Shown: positions 44,797 to 59,364, counted from the stretch's first letter. The stretch is DNA of 64,000 nucleotides from Larimichthys crocea (GCF_000972845.2 NC_040016.1:7894701-7958700), one strand, 5' to 3'. Program-made: numbers and translations. Notes: generated by a model not told the origin, from the sequence alone.

Positions 44797-47700
44797 TCAC
44801 ATCTCTGTGTCAGCCACTGGGGTCTGGCTGGCAGAGTGTCCATTAGTGGTGGGGGCAGGGTTGGTCCCATTTTCTGCTGGGGATTCGCCGTTGACGGTTG
44901 GCTTGTCGATGGGCTCCTGGGGCAGGGGAGCCACAGACACCAGGGTATTGGCCTGGTTCTCCTCGTCTACCTGGAAAGATTCAGCCTAAGAAAAGCACAC
45001 AGACAGCACTGATATCAGAGCTCAGAAAGGTTTAAGATAAACATTTAACACCAGCAAGTTTCAATTTACTGTTCAAATATGACATGCAAACAAATGCATT
45101 CTTTGTTAATGAGGTTTATGAGTTCCAGCTGTGTGTGCACTCAGAAGGGTGTTAGTAATCGTTTTACTGTTGGGAAGTTAACAGTTTATGTATGCTTGTT
45201 TTACTTTAGTTCTGGCTAAAATTATGAACCCTAAAGTATTTTTGTTTAAGTTTGGTCTGTAGCTGAGTCTGTTAGGAACATTGAGGACAATATTTGATGC
45301 ATGTGTCAGAAACTTAATCCAATAAATAAGACCCCAACAAAGGCAATTTGGCAATGTATTCAATCCAAACCATCACATGGGTGTGCCCCCATATGTAAAC
45401 GCTTTAAAAAATGATATCATGAGCTTTGCAAAAAAAACAAACAACTAAAACCATCTGTAGCCCCCTGGCAAGGGGTCGAAGTAGGAAAAGCAGAAAGCAG
45501 TCAGTGCTGCTTTGAGTTAAGGGACGTGAGTCAAACATGTCCTCCCCTCAATTGAGGAATTGACCGCAGGATAACATAACCTCAAAATCCATATGCACTT
45601 CTTTCAAATACACAGTCACAGTGTACAATTTCCTCAGTGAACTGGATCTTCTGGGGCCAAATTATCTTAGGTTAGGTCAGTAATGGTGGATGCCTCATTG
45701 CCGACTCATATTGCTTTACTTTACTCGCACTGAAGGGGGCAATACAGGGTAGGAAAGAAAATGTTGGTCCAGATGGGGTTTCTTTTTAAGCTCTCTATCA
45801 CACTTCTACACACGTCTAATAGCTGACCTGCATTTACATGTTGTTTAAACGGGGTGATAGCAATGATATCTGTGATGTAAAAAAAACACTTTAATGTTCC
45901 CTGAACTATAAACAAATGCAGATTTTCTGAGGCATTAAGCATTAACAGTGCCACACACCTCTAATCTACTCACCAGTCTGACTCCTTTAGACTTCTTGCG
46001 GTGGGTCTTGAGGTAATAACCAGCTACCAGCAGTGCAGCCAGCAGCAGGCCGGTCAGCAGCAAGGAAACGAGTACCAACTTAGAGTTTTTCCCCCAACGA
46101 GGAACAGCCTCCTCCACATCGGTCTAACAGAAATAAGAAAAACATTAATGAATGAAGCCTTCACTTATTATTTTCATGACAGAAAAAACGTTAAAAAACC
46201 TTCAGAACTGGCAGTGTTTCCTCTGGCTTCAAAGCAAGGTTAAAACAAAGGAGATGCTACTTAGCAGACTGTAGATGGTATAATGAAGAGTGACTTTTTG
46301 GCTGAAAGTCTCTCAAACTGTTAATAGTCATTCAATATATGTTTGGACTAAAGAGGGAAATAAAGTGTATGTCAAAGAGACAGAGGGCTGTGACAGGCAC
46401 ACCCATAACCCGAGAGTGTTCCCTAGATACTTGAAAAATGTTTTGCAGCTGACAAGTGGATTGTTTGTGGGCTTTTTGTTTGTCACACACTCTGTCAGCC
46501 TGGCAGCTTCGAGCCTTAGGAAAAGTCTCCAAACTCCAGTGTTTTTCTTCTCCCTAGTGTATTTACCCTGTCTAGCTTCATTAAGAGTCAACTGGCAAAT
46601 TTAAGGTGGCGGAGTGGAGGTGGTGTAGTCTGTTGGATTTAACTGTTTAATATTGGATGTGTATTTTACAGTGTTTTGGTCCATGCATGATATTTGCTGG
46701 ACATTTGACTTTGTGTGCAAGACTGAAACAAGGTAAATATACATGTGTACATGAGTATTATTGGTACAGTAAGTGGTACTGTACCTTATCTTTGATGTTG
46801 TCATTGTTGAACTTGTCAGCCATGCCGGCAACATCAGCTGCAACAAAAAAGTTTTGTTTATGTTTTTTTCTTCTTACAGTAGATTTATTTTTATTTTTTT
46901 ACAGAGAAGTGAGATATGAATGTTTAGAGGGAACTGAACATTGCTACTTCCAAAACCTAAAAAACAACCATATAATGGCTAAAAGAATATCTGAAGGCTT
47001 ATAAGGTCTAACAGTGTAATCTGTCATTTTAAAAAATAAATCTGATTTAATATTACGAGAATGATACTGACCTTCAACATACTTTCCGGATACAAGAATT
47101 TTGTCGGAGTTGTCCTCCTGGAAGATCTCTAGTTTACAGTCTTCACCACACAGCTCCTGCAGAACACTTTCAAACTTCACTTTGGTTTCTTCCTGCAAGA
47201 AAACCAAAACAAAAGATAATTAGTATTGAAAAATTTTCATTTCAACATGTACAGTTTAATATATCAAATTATACATGTGAAGACAATGTGACAGTCAACG
47301 CATATCCCAAATCATTAGCTGCCTGCAAAGCCTACCCACCTCTAATCCCTTCACTCTGTTTCTTTGTCTTTCTTTGTCTTTAATCCAATAAGGGTTATCA
47401 CAACCCTGTGCACTACCTTATCCCTGATGTAATCTGATCCAAACATCAGAAATCAGCCACACTGCAGGAACCTCAGTGCTCTACATGTTACTTTACATAA
47501 GCCACATTTCCAACTAAATTACCCAGAACTTTTGGTCCCAGGAACTACTTTTTAAGAAAATGTTCCTTTAGCCTGTCCACTGATATATGAAAATGCAACA
47601 ACAACAGTTACACGTCATTTTGTACAACTATACAACAACGATGGCCTGTACTCCATTGTCAGTTCATCTGTTGTATATAAACTGGTTTGTGGCTTAAAAT

Positions 47701-50700
47701 ATTAACTGAAGTATTAGGCCAACGTTCCTGCACATCTGGAAAGTACTACCCCCCCAAAGCAGGAACTTTCTAGATCCTTTTGGTCCCTGCAGTGGAAACA
47801 CAGCTGTAAAGTTTTTCAAGAAATATTTGAATAGTGTACACAATTAAAAGATTGCAGATTTTACCAAATAAGATTAAATCATGAATTTATTTTGAAATTA
47901 TGTTGTAACAAGTGTCAAAACTGGTTTTAAACAGAGTTCATAGATCATAGTTTACTTGTAAACTGGCTCAATATTTGGGTTGGATAGAGCCAAAATAAAC
48001 AAGATCTCCAGATAAAATGAGGGTATTCAGCCATATTTTATAGTAATTCTGGATTTGTTGAGTGTAGTTGATGTCTTTTGAGTAAACATGGACCCCTCTG
48101 TTGTATATTTTTTTGCTTACAGATGTTCATGCATTGTTTAAACGTTGAATAATACATTGACTGTCCAGCTATATAAGAGCCATAGCTGAAATTACATGTA
48201 GTGGGTTCAGACCTCCACCAAGGCACCGTGATTCCTGTAGACCTCAAAGCTGTTATCCTGAGACACTGGAGAATTTGTATTTCTAAACACAAACACACAC
48301 ACACACACACACACACCCACACTGCTGCTTCAGGCTTCTATACATTACACACTGAACAGCAGCGGTAAGCCCACCCATTGTGCTCCTCTCCCTCTGCCCT
48401 CACAGCTCAATCCATGCCCTGGCTAACAAATAGATGTTTAAAAGGATGGACAAAGTTTTTCTCTAGGTCCACTGATTTATAGCCATGGAGATTTAACAAT
48501 CACCGCCTCAGAATTTCCTGCTGAGTTAACGTTTAGCAAGCCGATAGCCAACTGGGAATGGCATCAAAACCAACTTAGAGAGTATTTTCCTTTCCAGTGC
48601 AGTTTGTTGGTTTGTGTGTATATGTGCATGAATATTTTGCACTCCTGTAGGATCAAACGGCCCTTGAAAGAATCTTTGCTGTCCTCTCTGCTGTATTGTT
48701 ATTAATATTTTATTAAAATGTTGTCTTTAAGCTAAAATCTAAAAATGTTTTTCTGCCACATTATTATTCTTTACTGCCACACTTAAGTTGCTGTATAAAC
48801 AGACAGAAGGAGATGTTTTCTGAACTTACACAGTTGGAGGAGGCCTTGAGTTTTAGACTGACAGCGTTTTTGTCCTGGACCGCCTCTTTGGTGACACAGA
48901 TAACATCCTCCTTTGGCACCGGCTGCAGAGAGAAACAAGAACTGCTTAATTATGCCACGACTTTTTTCTTCTTCTTGTATAGAATTAATAGGTTTGTGAC
49001 TTTCACACTTTACAGTACACAGTATGGTGGACACTTGTTGTGTGTATGTTATAGCTCTATTTCAAATAATCTGTGTGTACTTATAGCACCTTCTTTTTCT
49101 TTTTTTTTTGATTTTGCACAGTTTTCAAACGGCATTATTTCTTGGTGTCATTTCAAGATTTGATACAAAACATTTCCCAACATGCCAAAGTAATATTACT
49201 AATAGGTCATATAGATCAAGTATAGAAGCTATAATATTATCAGTAATATGGTATTTGATTGTTATCTGGCTTTTAAGATGATGGTCATTTTTATTTGTGA
49301 CATTTACCATCAACTCTACAGATAGAGCCACTAACCTTATATCTACGTTACTTTATAACAGATCAAGTGATCTGAAGGGACTAGGTTTTACCTGTGGTAC
49401 ATTGTTGGGGCCGTCTCCTCTGGCTGGTATAAATGCTGGTATAGATGCTGGGGTTTCTGGTTGGAACAATTTGAGTATATCAGTATATCCCACAACTGTG
49501 AACGCAGAGTTGTCATCAGTTGCCTCTATTGGAGCTGCAGGGCCACTGTTGTTATCGTCTCCTTTGTCTTCTGTAGCTGTTGCTGCTGTAGTCTGTTCAG
49601 TTTGTTCTAGAGGTCCCACAGTAGGTAAAACCAGGACTTGGCCTTGTGGCTCATCCAACTCTGCAAAAACAATTTAATAGTTTAAATTGAATTAGATAGA
49701 AGCAGGTTATTGTGGTCAGTGGTATGTTTGTCTGTAGACACATATTTAGGCTTGGTTGTGTTTACAAAAGAAAAGAGGAGGCGTACATTTTGTTATTAAA
49801 GTTAATTAATTCACCAAAATTACACCCATACATTGACTGTCAAACAAACTGATATTTTTATTGACTTATTTTTGTTTTCCCCAGGATGTAATTTGAAATA
49901 ACGTGATTATTTTTTCCCATCAGGGAGTCCTTCATTCATGGTAACAAATCAATCTGAAGAGTAAACATACAAAATCTTTTCTGTAAATGTATATTTATGA
50001 ATTGTATTAATACACTGGATGGTTTCTTACCGGGAGCTGTAGTAGTCATTGGAATCATGTCACCTCGTACGTATGCATCTGCTTTCACAGTTGGCAACGT
50101 CCCTGTGACAACCTCTTCCTCCTCTGCTATGACTCCTGCTGTAAAATCAGAACAAGACATTTTGGAAACTAGAAATTTCTGTTTGAATTGCCTCATTCAC
50201 ATAGATTCAATGCAACATAATTAAATCAGTGAGAAACTCCATCACATACTGACATAAATTCTAAACGTATTACAAAGCTTAGTGATAAGCTACTGTTGTT
50301 GACTGACATGGTTCATTTTAAGTTTTCTTTTTTATTGGAGTTACTTTCATCAGCTTTGTCACAGTCTGAATTTGTGGATGTGCTGTGCAGTAAAATGTGA
50401 CGACAACTCTCACAGCGTGACCCTAAATCGATGAGTCTCAGCACTGTAGATCTGCCTGTAATTAATAACCCACTGGTGGACTAATTCTTCTGCTCAGCCG
50501 GAGAAAATAAACTGTCCCTTAGTTCAAGACCTGGAAGTGTCCTCCCAGAATAAAGCTCTGACTTCCCATTCTCTCCCACTGGGACAAATGCTATGAGTTA
50601 CTCCGGGAAATCTGTCAGCTCGTAGCAAACAAGCTATACATTGGACTTGTGCCACATAGTTTAAAATGCTCAATATTATAAAGATGTGTTTTGTACCAGA

Positions 50701-53700
50701 ACAATGCTGTTCACACTACAGATATAGATATGAGCTGTCAATCACTGTGAAGAGTCCCCTTCCCAATTCTGTGCCAAACTCCACTTCTGGTACAATATTT
50801 TAAAGATAAAATGATTAAAGAAATAAGAATAACCTTGCCTAGTGTTATTATCCCACATGAACTTATTATCATTCTGTAAGCATGATTTAAACGTGTCGTA
50901 ATGTGAGATAGCAGCTCATAGCTTGGATGATTTGCGGTTTTCACCAGCGCTCTATGTCAGCTATCATCCTAATGCATGAGTTCATGCTGCGAAAGCTCTT
51001 TGGTGTGCTCACAGTAACATTTCTTTGTCTCCCAAGAGACGTCTGCAGGGATGGAAGATTAGGTAATAGATCTTATTGCAGTAGATAACTGACACTCTTA
51101 GATTCATGGATCACCTCTTGAAATCGTTTACTTTGAAATCTAATCTTTCTCACTCTGAGGTATCTCAAAAGATCCTGCGGACACAGTCACTCACTTCAGG
51201 TTGGGCACGAATGAACCAACAAAATAAGTGTCTGAAAAAGATTAATGTGAGTGAAATGATTTTCCATCAACCCTGTTAAACAACAGTCGAATGCCCTGAT
51301 TAAATGTGCCGCTGAAAGGTGCCAGTTAATGATGCCATTGAAAACATCACTTTTTCCACATTTATGAGTAATGTAATACGCCATTCTACCATTTTCCATT
51401 TTCAGGAGGAGTTGTATGAGAGTCCTTGATAAATTGCAAGACTAAATCAAAGTCTTTAGAATATTTCTTGTCAACTTAAATGATTTTACCTACAAAGTTA
51501 TAATAACCTTGTTTTTGTTCTTTGTGGTAATTTGTAAAATATGCTTCCACACCCTGCAGTCACTGAGCTGCTCTGATTCGCTAAGGTCAAATGACAAGTT
51601 CAGTATCCAGAAGTCAAACCACAACACCCAGCATGCATTCCTTTTTAACCATATTTCCCCTCTCTCTGTCTAACAACAACAACAAGAACAGTATTACCTC
51701 ACTCTCAAAACCTTCCCATAATGCCTTACCTCTGCAGATCTCTACTGCTCATTCCTCACCCTTTGTCAGATTGAGTTTGTGATTCATTTCAAGTTTGTTA
51801 TTGCAGTATGCTTCCCCCTGTTGAGCCAGATTTTACTCATTGCTTTACACATTGGTTAGACTGAGATTGAATTTAATTGCTGGCATTGTTTTCATTTTGC
51901 ACATACGTGACTGTAAAATCTTGTTTGCCAAGTGTTGTGTTTATACTTTGTTTTAATAATCTGATAATAAACGCCCGGTTTAATTTGAGAGCAATTACAT
52001 GTTTCAGGTAATAAATTGTCATTGTGTTTTTATAATATAATTTTATAGTGTTATATACTCAATGAGCAAAATCCAGAATATTTCAAAGCAATGAAAAACT
52101 TGTACTTCATATTTTGTAGGCCACTTTAACACTGCATACCCCATGTTTTTTGCACAATAATAGTTCTCCTCTGTTACACATTGTCTCCATCTGGTCATCT
52201 TCCTGTCTCTAGTCACTACTTGAGGTTTTTACATATGACACAAGGCACACACACTCTATTCACACAGCGGTGTTACTGTGACACATCCACCAACTTCCTC
52301 TGATAAATCATTGTGACAGACAGGTGCCACAAGTACAGGGTAAACACTGTGTGTGTGTGCCAGGCTGGCAGGTGGGGCACCAATCTCCAAGGAGGTCTTC
52401 TCATCTTGTGTGCTTTGTGTTAGCAACTGTCCATTGCAGCTGCCACATTTGCTGTCTGTCATACAGTATCTAAACCGTTACATTTGGTAACTGGTTCAAA
52501 TAAATAAGAAAAAAACATTAGTCACAGACCTCTCTGCAGTTTTGCACTTACCCAAGTCAACATAAAGGGTGAGGAAGCTCTCATGTAGAGATGCTCAAGT
52601 TTCACTACAGAGCCAGTATGTTGCCAAATGTATTGCTCATCTCCTTGGCTTCTCTGGTTTAGCATTAGGAGCATTAGCGTGGGAGTGGACCAGTGACAGG
52701 TCAAGGACTCCCTAACATTGCTTAGTCTGTCTGGTCTACAGCCTGTAGCCTACAGCTGCCATCCCTCAGCTATCACTGGGTGGTCTGTCTGTTTATTTTA
52801 CCGGAAAGGATGAGGTTCTAAATGGGTGAGATGGTTAGGTATAAATCAGGTTCTCTCATACAAATGTGACAGACAGGAGTGTGAGAGTGCAGAGGCTGAA
52901 ATGTGTTGTTTCAGCTCTGTGATCACTTCATGTCATCGGGTGATTTGTAGTAGACTGGAGGGTAAAACTGTCAGTGGCTTTGCAAATTTAAAAAGACTGA
53001 CACTGTGGCTGATGAGTATGTTTAGTTTTCAGGAACTGTTTGGTGTTTTAGGGGTTCTCTTCTAGGAAATAATGGTGAGTGACTACAAATGAATTCATAT
53101 TTCCTTTTTTAAAATGGAGACAACCACAGTGGAATTGACATTTTAACACAATTTCACTGTTTGTACAGCACATGTTTGAGTTGGAGGATTAAAGAGGCTT
53201 TTAAACCCATACTGTGAGGCAGTGTAAGGGCACTACAAGCACACTTGTAAAACTGGCTTGCTTCATTTTCATAAAGCAGAACATACTTTTTAAACTTTGG
53301 ACACAATGTCTGTTTTTTGCAACCCTTTCAACTCTCTGACCATACATCGTTCATTACACGCAAACAAAACTTTCCTGACAGGCCAGAGCCCAGATGGAAT
53401 GAAACCTCTGCATATAATTGCACCATAACCAACATTTAGAGAAACAACAGGATCTGAGTAACACTTTTTTATTGTTTTGTTTTGATTGTCGACTTAAACA
53501 TTTGGCTGTTATTGATTTCAGGCAGACTCATGTTTGTTTTTTCAAGTCTTCTTACACAACAACCACAAATTGTTGCCTTATTTGCTGTTTCTTTTTTTCT
53601 TAGTAGTTTTCTTGTTCCTTTTTTACATTGGGTAGTAGCCTTGACCTGCACCTTGGTGCAGTAATTGATACAGTGGTGTTAGTTGCAGTGCTGCTCTCTG

Positions 53701-56700
53701 CGTGAGGTTAACGCGCTTCCTGATGGTGTGAACTTATCACCACCTCACTACCCTCTACGCTAGTCGCTCACTCGACCGGAGCCTGAGCTGAATGTGATTA
53801 TGCACTAATATGACTGAACCATTCCACTAATGCACACTGTACATCAGAGACATTCACAATCCCTGAGCCTCACATCATCCCCCAAAACCCAAACACACTG
53901 GCCTTTCATTCTTTCTTTGTTATGTAATGTTAAAAAGTGGCCAAGATATCCGTCATCGGTCTTGTGTTTTACTATCATTGCACAAGCACAACAAACCTAA
54001 TCGGCCCTGACTCCATGTGTTATACAGCCTCGGCCCTGACTTCATTGCACTCTTGAAGTTTTTCCCACCATATTGCTCCGAGTGACGGCTGTGGTCTGGA
54101 AATGTTCTACCCCCCCATCTCTTGGGACTCCGTATGGAGGAATGTGGCAGGCTTTGGAAGAAGACAAGCCTGCAGCTCCACCCAACCCTCCCTGCCTGCT
54201 CACCCTCTCCCAGTCACGCACAGCTAATCCCAGGGATCTCTCGAGGTGAGAGGTAGGCTACAGCCCACACACCTCCCACACCAAATAGTGTAATGTAAAG
54301 TAACATGCTAAGACCCATAGTTACAGCTAATTTCTCTCCCATGCCCATAGAAAGCTTTTCCTGCTTTCAGTTTCTTAAGTCTTCGTAGTTGTATGGTATA
54401 ACGTGCAAGTTCCACATGAATGCACATTGTCTTCTTTGCATAACTTTGCATTTATGCTTCTTATACCTCTCATAATGACCAGTAGAGTACTTTTCTGTAC
54501 TCTACAGGTAAAGTGCACCTTTGCATGACCATTTCTAAATGCATCCAATGCACCCATTCATTTGCAACTACTGCACATTTTTCATTGTGTCACTCTCTGT
54601 TGTGTGTTTCAATATGTGAAATATGAACCAGCTGGCTTTGACCTGCAAGTCCTAGCCTGGCTTCCAGGGAAGTGTCTAGGACGGACCGACCCCCAAAATA
54701 TGGCCTTATACTCTGTTGCCCCTAGCCTCTCCCTGCTTCTGTTGGGGGAAAAAAACCTTTGCTGTGTAATGGGGCATGGCAAGGTGATAATGATCTGCAC
54801 ACATTATTGGACCACCATGTCAAAGTCCTAAAGATGAGGTTCTACTAGCACCCTTCCTGTCACACGCAGCGTGCACTAGTAACCACATGACAGTCTTTTT
54901 ATTGGAAATCAACACAGTCCAACTCTCAAGCCATTCAGTTTTAAAGCTATTTTTCTTAAGCGGAGCGTAGATGTCTGAGCTGTTTTGATCGAGTATGTGA
55001 GAGTCAGTCCAACCAAGACAAGTTCTATAAACACTCTCAAGACATATCACCTCCTCTTTTCTATCAGGGTTGCATATCCTGGAAATATTTCTTATGTATC
55101 TGTCCACAGGATATGTATGGAAGTCTTGTACAGTGTTGTTTGATTGCAGTCTGTGGGAAGGGGCAGCATGGGTGACCCAACGTGTTAGTCCCTTAACGCT
55201 TCTATGCTGGGACTTGCATGGTGGTTGATCACCATAAGTTCAACAACCACCAAGATAAATAAAGTACGAAACCATTATGTTAGACTAGTGTTGTTTTGAA
55301 ATGCTACTTTAAGTCTAGGCATTGTTTAACTGTAAATGTGATTGTGTGCCTTTTATTTGAGCAATTTAATACTGAACAAATATAATCTAATCTGTCTAGT
55401 CCTGTCTCACATTTGTATTTCATATTACCGCTCCAGAGGTTCTCTGACATCACTCTGGCGTCAGTGGATAGAAATTTGATCCAAGAGCAGACTTCCTCCA
55501 GCCCACCCCTCCTGCACTGAACCCTACACTGATTTTCAAAGTAGAATAGACGGCATTGACAAAACAATGAGTGCAATCACCGTGTCATACTTTAATTTTG
55601 TCAAGCTGTCCTTTTTATGTTTTCAAGATGCACTATAGGAAGGAGCAGAAAACTGGTTATGGTTGGGTTTACTTTCTTTCAAATGTAGCTCAACAAGTTT
55701 TGTATTGTGAAAGTATGTAAATGTATTCCTCATGTATTTCAAAAACAAATTATTTATGCCTCATCTTGTTGAGCAACGTAAGTGGTTTAAGCTTTATTTG
55801 GCTTTTCTAGACCGTATTCTGCATTAATGCATCATCATGTACAGTGTTTTCTTATTAAGACGCGTTTTCATAACTTAATATCTTGCTACTCTTAAAGAAT
55901 CTGAATTTGAGAGAGTGCTGAGGAATGCGACATTGGAGCCTAGTCCCTTAGGGTTAAACATGCTTTGCAACTCTACCCTCTTTGAAACAACAGACCACTG
56001 ACCCCGCTATCTTGACCCCTCCCAACCGTGCCCCCTCCCCTGTCGTTCCTGTCACAGCGATTAATAGCAGAACCCAGCCCATTCTTCTCTCTTGGCAGGA
56101 AAGCAACTGGATCTCATGGTTTCAATCAGGCCCGTGGAAGCAGCACTTACTTCATCCAACGCTGCCCAGCTGCAGCATTCACCCAACCCAACCCTGAGGC
56201 CAGTGCAGCTCCTTATCGAACGCCTGATGCCTGTTTCTAGGGACCACAATCAGGAAACATGACATCTGCTTTCAATTGGGAACATTATATCAACCCCCCC
56301 TTCTCCCCTTCCCACCTCCCAACACACACTCTCACAATTGCCCACTACATTTTCACTGTTTTGTGCATTACCTTGAATGAGTCTGTCTGGTTTGAGTGTG
56401 TGCAGGTAGACTGTTAAGGGGATCTTGTTTCAGATCTGGGCGTCAGTAGCTCAGAGGCTCAACATTCATTTTCTCCAGGAGGAATTTGAGACATGCTATA
56501 TCTATATATGCTATATAAAAAAAAAAGACTACCAGAGTAATTACTTACACATGTTCAGAGGTGGTATTCAAAAACAAAAATAATAGGCCATTAAGATGCT
56601 GAACTTGATTGTTAAGATTCGTTCTCTGCTTTTGAAACATCTTTTTGCTTTCAATGTGGCTTTTTACAGTACTTTACAGTCCATGTACCTGATTTATAGA

Positions 56701-59174
56701 ACAGGGTGCTTACAGCTTGTTTGATAAGGCAGCTTGTTTGGCTGTATCATGTCAGTGCTTATTGTATATGAATGAACAGAGTAAACAGAGTCTGGAAAAA
56801 GTTCAAAGACAAAGCTGTTAAGAGTGGAGTGGAAAAGCAGCTTTTCTCGTATTGGGAGAGGTTGAAAAAACACTAGCCCAAGTAAATGAGGATGTATCCG
56901 AGTGTGCACCCAGATGTCTACTAGCTACCGCTGGCACACTTGACTTTGGGATTTGACTTGGCTCACTCTCTGCTCCTCCTGCTCTGCTCTGCTCATGCTC
57001 CTTCATGAGAGGAATGAGTGCTGTGTTGTTGACATTGTTTCTCTGATTCTTTGGTGCATCTGTTACTTCAATGGGCACTACACAAACAATGATTTACATA
57101 ATTACATGCTCTGGGGTTGGCAGTGAGGTTGGGCAGGGTTGTCGCTTAACTAGAGAGCCTCCTAAAACCACTTCAGAGCGTAGGCAGAGCTTAAACTGCA
57201 TTCATGAGTACAGTTTTGAGAGATTTAAACTGAAATTTTCCAAGAATTAGACATTCCAGTCATGTCACTGACAACAAAGAAAATCTAAGAAACTTACACT
57301 CCCTCTACATTGCTTCATCTCAACCGTCTATCTGCTTCATCCTCAACAGGGGTTTCCCCCCGGTGTTTCTGATCTTCTCCTGCTACCAGGACCCCCCTCC
57401 AGGTTGCCTGGGTAACCGTTACGCTCGCTAACATCTGTGAATCCGCTCTGACCTCATCACAGCAAAGTTATACAGTTGGCCTGTCTTTCCTCGACATGCA
57501 TAACTCTGCCCATCTCTCAACTGCAGTGGTTGACAAGACAATCCAACAAGAGGGATTTTTGTCTGACTGACTCACCCTATAGTTAAAGTAAAGTTAAACT
57601 TTTCTTTGCTGTTTCCCATCTGTGTGATATCTGCTCCATTGCTAGTCATCTTTTTTTTGACACGCGCATTTGGCATAACTGCAATGTGTCACATGTTTTG
57701 AGTTCCTTGTGTGAGCAACTTGTGATTTACTGAGAAGATAAACATCACAGTGCACATCGAGAGATTGATTTTCTCTCTCTCGCTCTCTCTCTCTTTCTCT
57801 CTCTCTCTTTCAAAGCAGAATAAAAGTTCTGCTGCCTCTGGTTCAGAATCTATGATGTCAAAGCAGTTTCATTTTCCAAAGCATATGCAGCTGCCTCTCA
57901 TTGCAGATGATCTCATTCCCATAAACTACGTATATCACATGAACAGGACAGAAGGTTTTAATTAAGAAATCCAGTGTGTGTGTGTGTGTGTGTGATGCAT
58001 TTACAGCCACAACAGAGAGCACTGTAGGTGACAGTATAGCTGTAGTTAATTTTCAGCTCCTCTCACTCTTCTTGTGTTTATTTTGATTTAAGATTGGTTT
58101 ATCCACCTAAAAGATTATATAAATGTGTTATTCTTTCTCCACATGATCCATCTCTTAATTCTAAGTGTTGTACGTATTCACGTGTTCAGATTGATCTACG
58201 TCTGCAAAAGCGCTTACATGTTTTTATAAGTTAAAACAAATTGCATTGTGCATAATTTTGTGATTTTTATCACAAAAACAACCAACCTGAGCTCGGCTGG
58301 ATGTTGTGGAGGTTGATTATATGGTTTTATTCAGACACTAGATTAGATCAGAAACATTTCTTACATCTGTTCTTACTGTAAGAGCTCAGCCATGTGAGTC
58401 ACATATCAGCAAATAGTTTAACATCCTTAGTCCTCCCTGATGCCTCACTAAAGCCCCTGCTATATCCCTACAACCACATTTGAAACACACATTAACAACC
58501 AAACTCCACGCCCTCCTCTCACGCACACTTCGGCTGGCCTCACATTACAACCAGCTAAATATAAATAGGCATTTCTCAAGGTCCTTGAAGATCATGGGAA
58601 TCAGGTCAATGAAATAGCAAATAGCTTTAGAGAAAGGATTTTTTAAAAAGAAGAAGAAAATGCAGAAAGCATTTTAAGGCAATGTACTGTTCAAGTTCAA
58701 GAAATCCTAATTCAAAACATCATTGTGCCTCCATATAATTACAAAACCGTTCTCTCTCAAATTATCCCTTTTGTTTACCAAGGTGTACTGCAAAGTAATG
58801 TTTTTTCTGTCACTATATTGGTAGTAAAAACCATTATCAAACCTTATCAAAACATATAGTCATTAATGTCATAGATCTGTTTTCACTATGAAGATAGTGT
58901 GTTAGCATTCCAGAGAGTAAAAAGGTTGTAGGGTTAAAACTTGGATTCAACTCAAAGATCATTCAAACAAACACTCCTCCACCCCAACCCCACCCCTGCC
59001 TCCCTCCCTCTCTCTTCCTGTAGATGCCATACGATCTCTGAGAAGTTGACCCTCTTTTTGCATTAAGCTTTTTTTTTTTAACTACTTACCATTTAAGAGT
59101 GAGGCGATGAGAAGCAAAGAAAACGCCAACGTTTTGCTGTGGCCGTTTATTCTCTGTACGGATGATGCTGCCAT
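44797..59174 (-). CDS. cd34: CD34 sialomucin, complete gene
   Basis: Type I membrane sialomucin of haematopoietic progenitors and endothelium, CD34/podocalyxin family. Eight exons in transcript order, phases all consistent: 59174-59090, 50138-50031, 49660-49392, 48922-48830, 47192-47072, 46837-46785, 46123-45974, 44985-44797; predicted 355 residues. Residues 1-28 are a signal peptide (hydrophobic LAFSLLLIASLL). About 29-154 form the Thr-rich, acidic mucin-like part, shorter than in mammals. About 155-243 form the cysteine-bearing stalk (VICVTKE, SSNC, ELCGEDC). About 259-281 are the membrane segment and 282-355 the cytoplasmic tail. The tail ends NGHSASQTPVADTEM; human CD34 ends, as I recall, VVADTEL, so the PDZ-ligand-like terminus is conserved. 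ATG at 59174 chosen because it opens the signal peptide after a TATA promoter. Intron 1 is 9 kb. Confidence 0.93.
48291..48316. repeat. (AC)n microsatellite in CD34 intron
   Basis: AC run with one interruption, in the intron between CD34 exons 4 and 5. Confidence 0.9.
50139..59089 (-). other. CD34 intron 1 (about 9 kb)
   Basis: No additional exon or RNA gene recognised. Simple repeats: pyrimidine-rich CTCT tract at 57770-57810 and (TG)n at about 57972-57993. C-rich stretches occur near 54,100-54,290 and 55,990-56,330. The unusual length relative to the other introns (0.2-1.3 kb) leaves room for regulatory elements, but none can be named from sequence alone. Confidence 0.6.
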
Positions 59175-59317
59175 TCTCGTCCTGTGCACACGTCCGATGG
59201 GTGTGAGTGAAAAGACTGAGAAAGAAAAGGCTAGAGCTGGTTGAGCCTGAGCACTTTAGGGTTTCCTCTTACCCAGAGCGGGACAGGGTGGATAAAGCAC
59301 CACTTGTGCTGTGTCAG

Positions 59318-59325
59318 TTTTTATA
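59318..59325 (-). promoter_or_regulatory. CD34 TATA box
   Basis: TATAAAAA on the minus strand within GGGGCTGTATAAAAACTG, about 145 bases upstream of the CD34 start codon. A start site near 59290 and a 5'UTR of about 115 bases would follow. An (AC)n tract lies immediately upstream at 59337-59364. Confidence 0.65.
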
Positions 59326-59336
59326 CAGCCCCCCCT

Positions 59337-59364
<28 letters not shown>
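59337..59364. repeat. (AC)n microsatellite next to CD34 promoter
   Basis: Uninterrupted AC run beginning about 12 bases upstream of the TATA box; length polymorphism could affect spacing of upstream sites. Confidence 0.95.

Noticed and set aside
49297..49677. 126-codon plus-strand frame
   Set aside because: It is the antisense shadow of CD34 exon 3.
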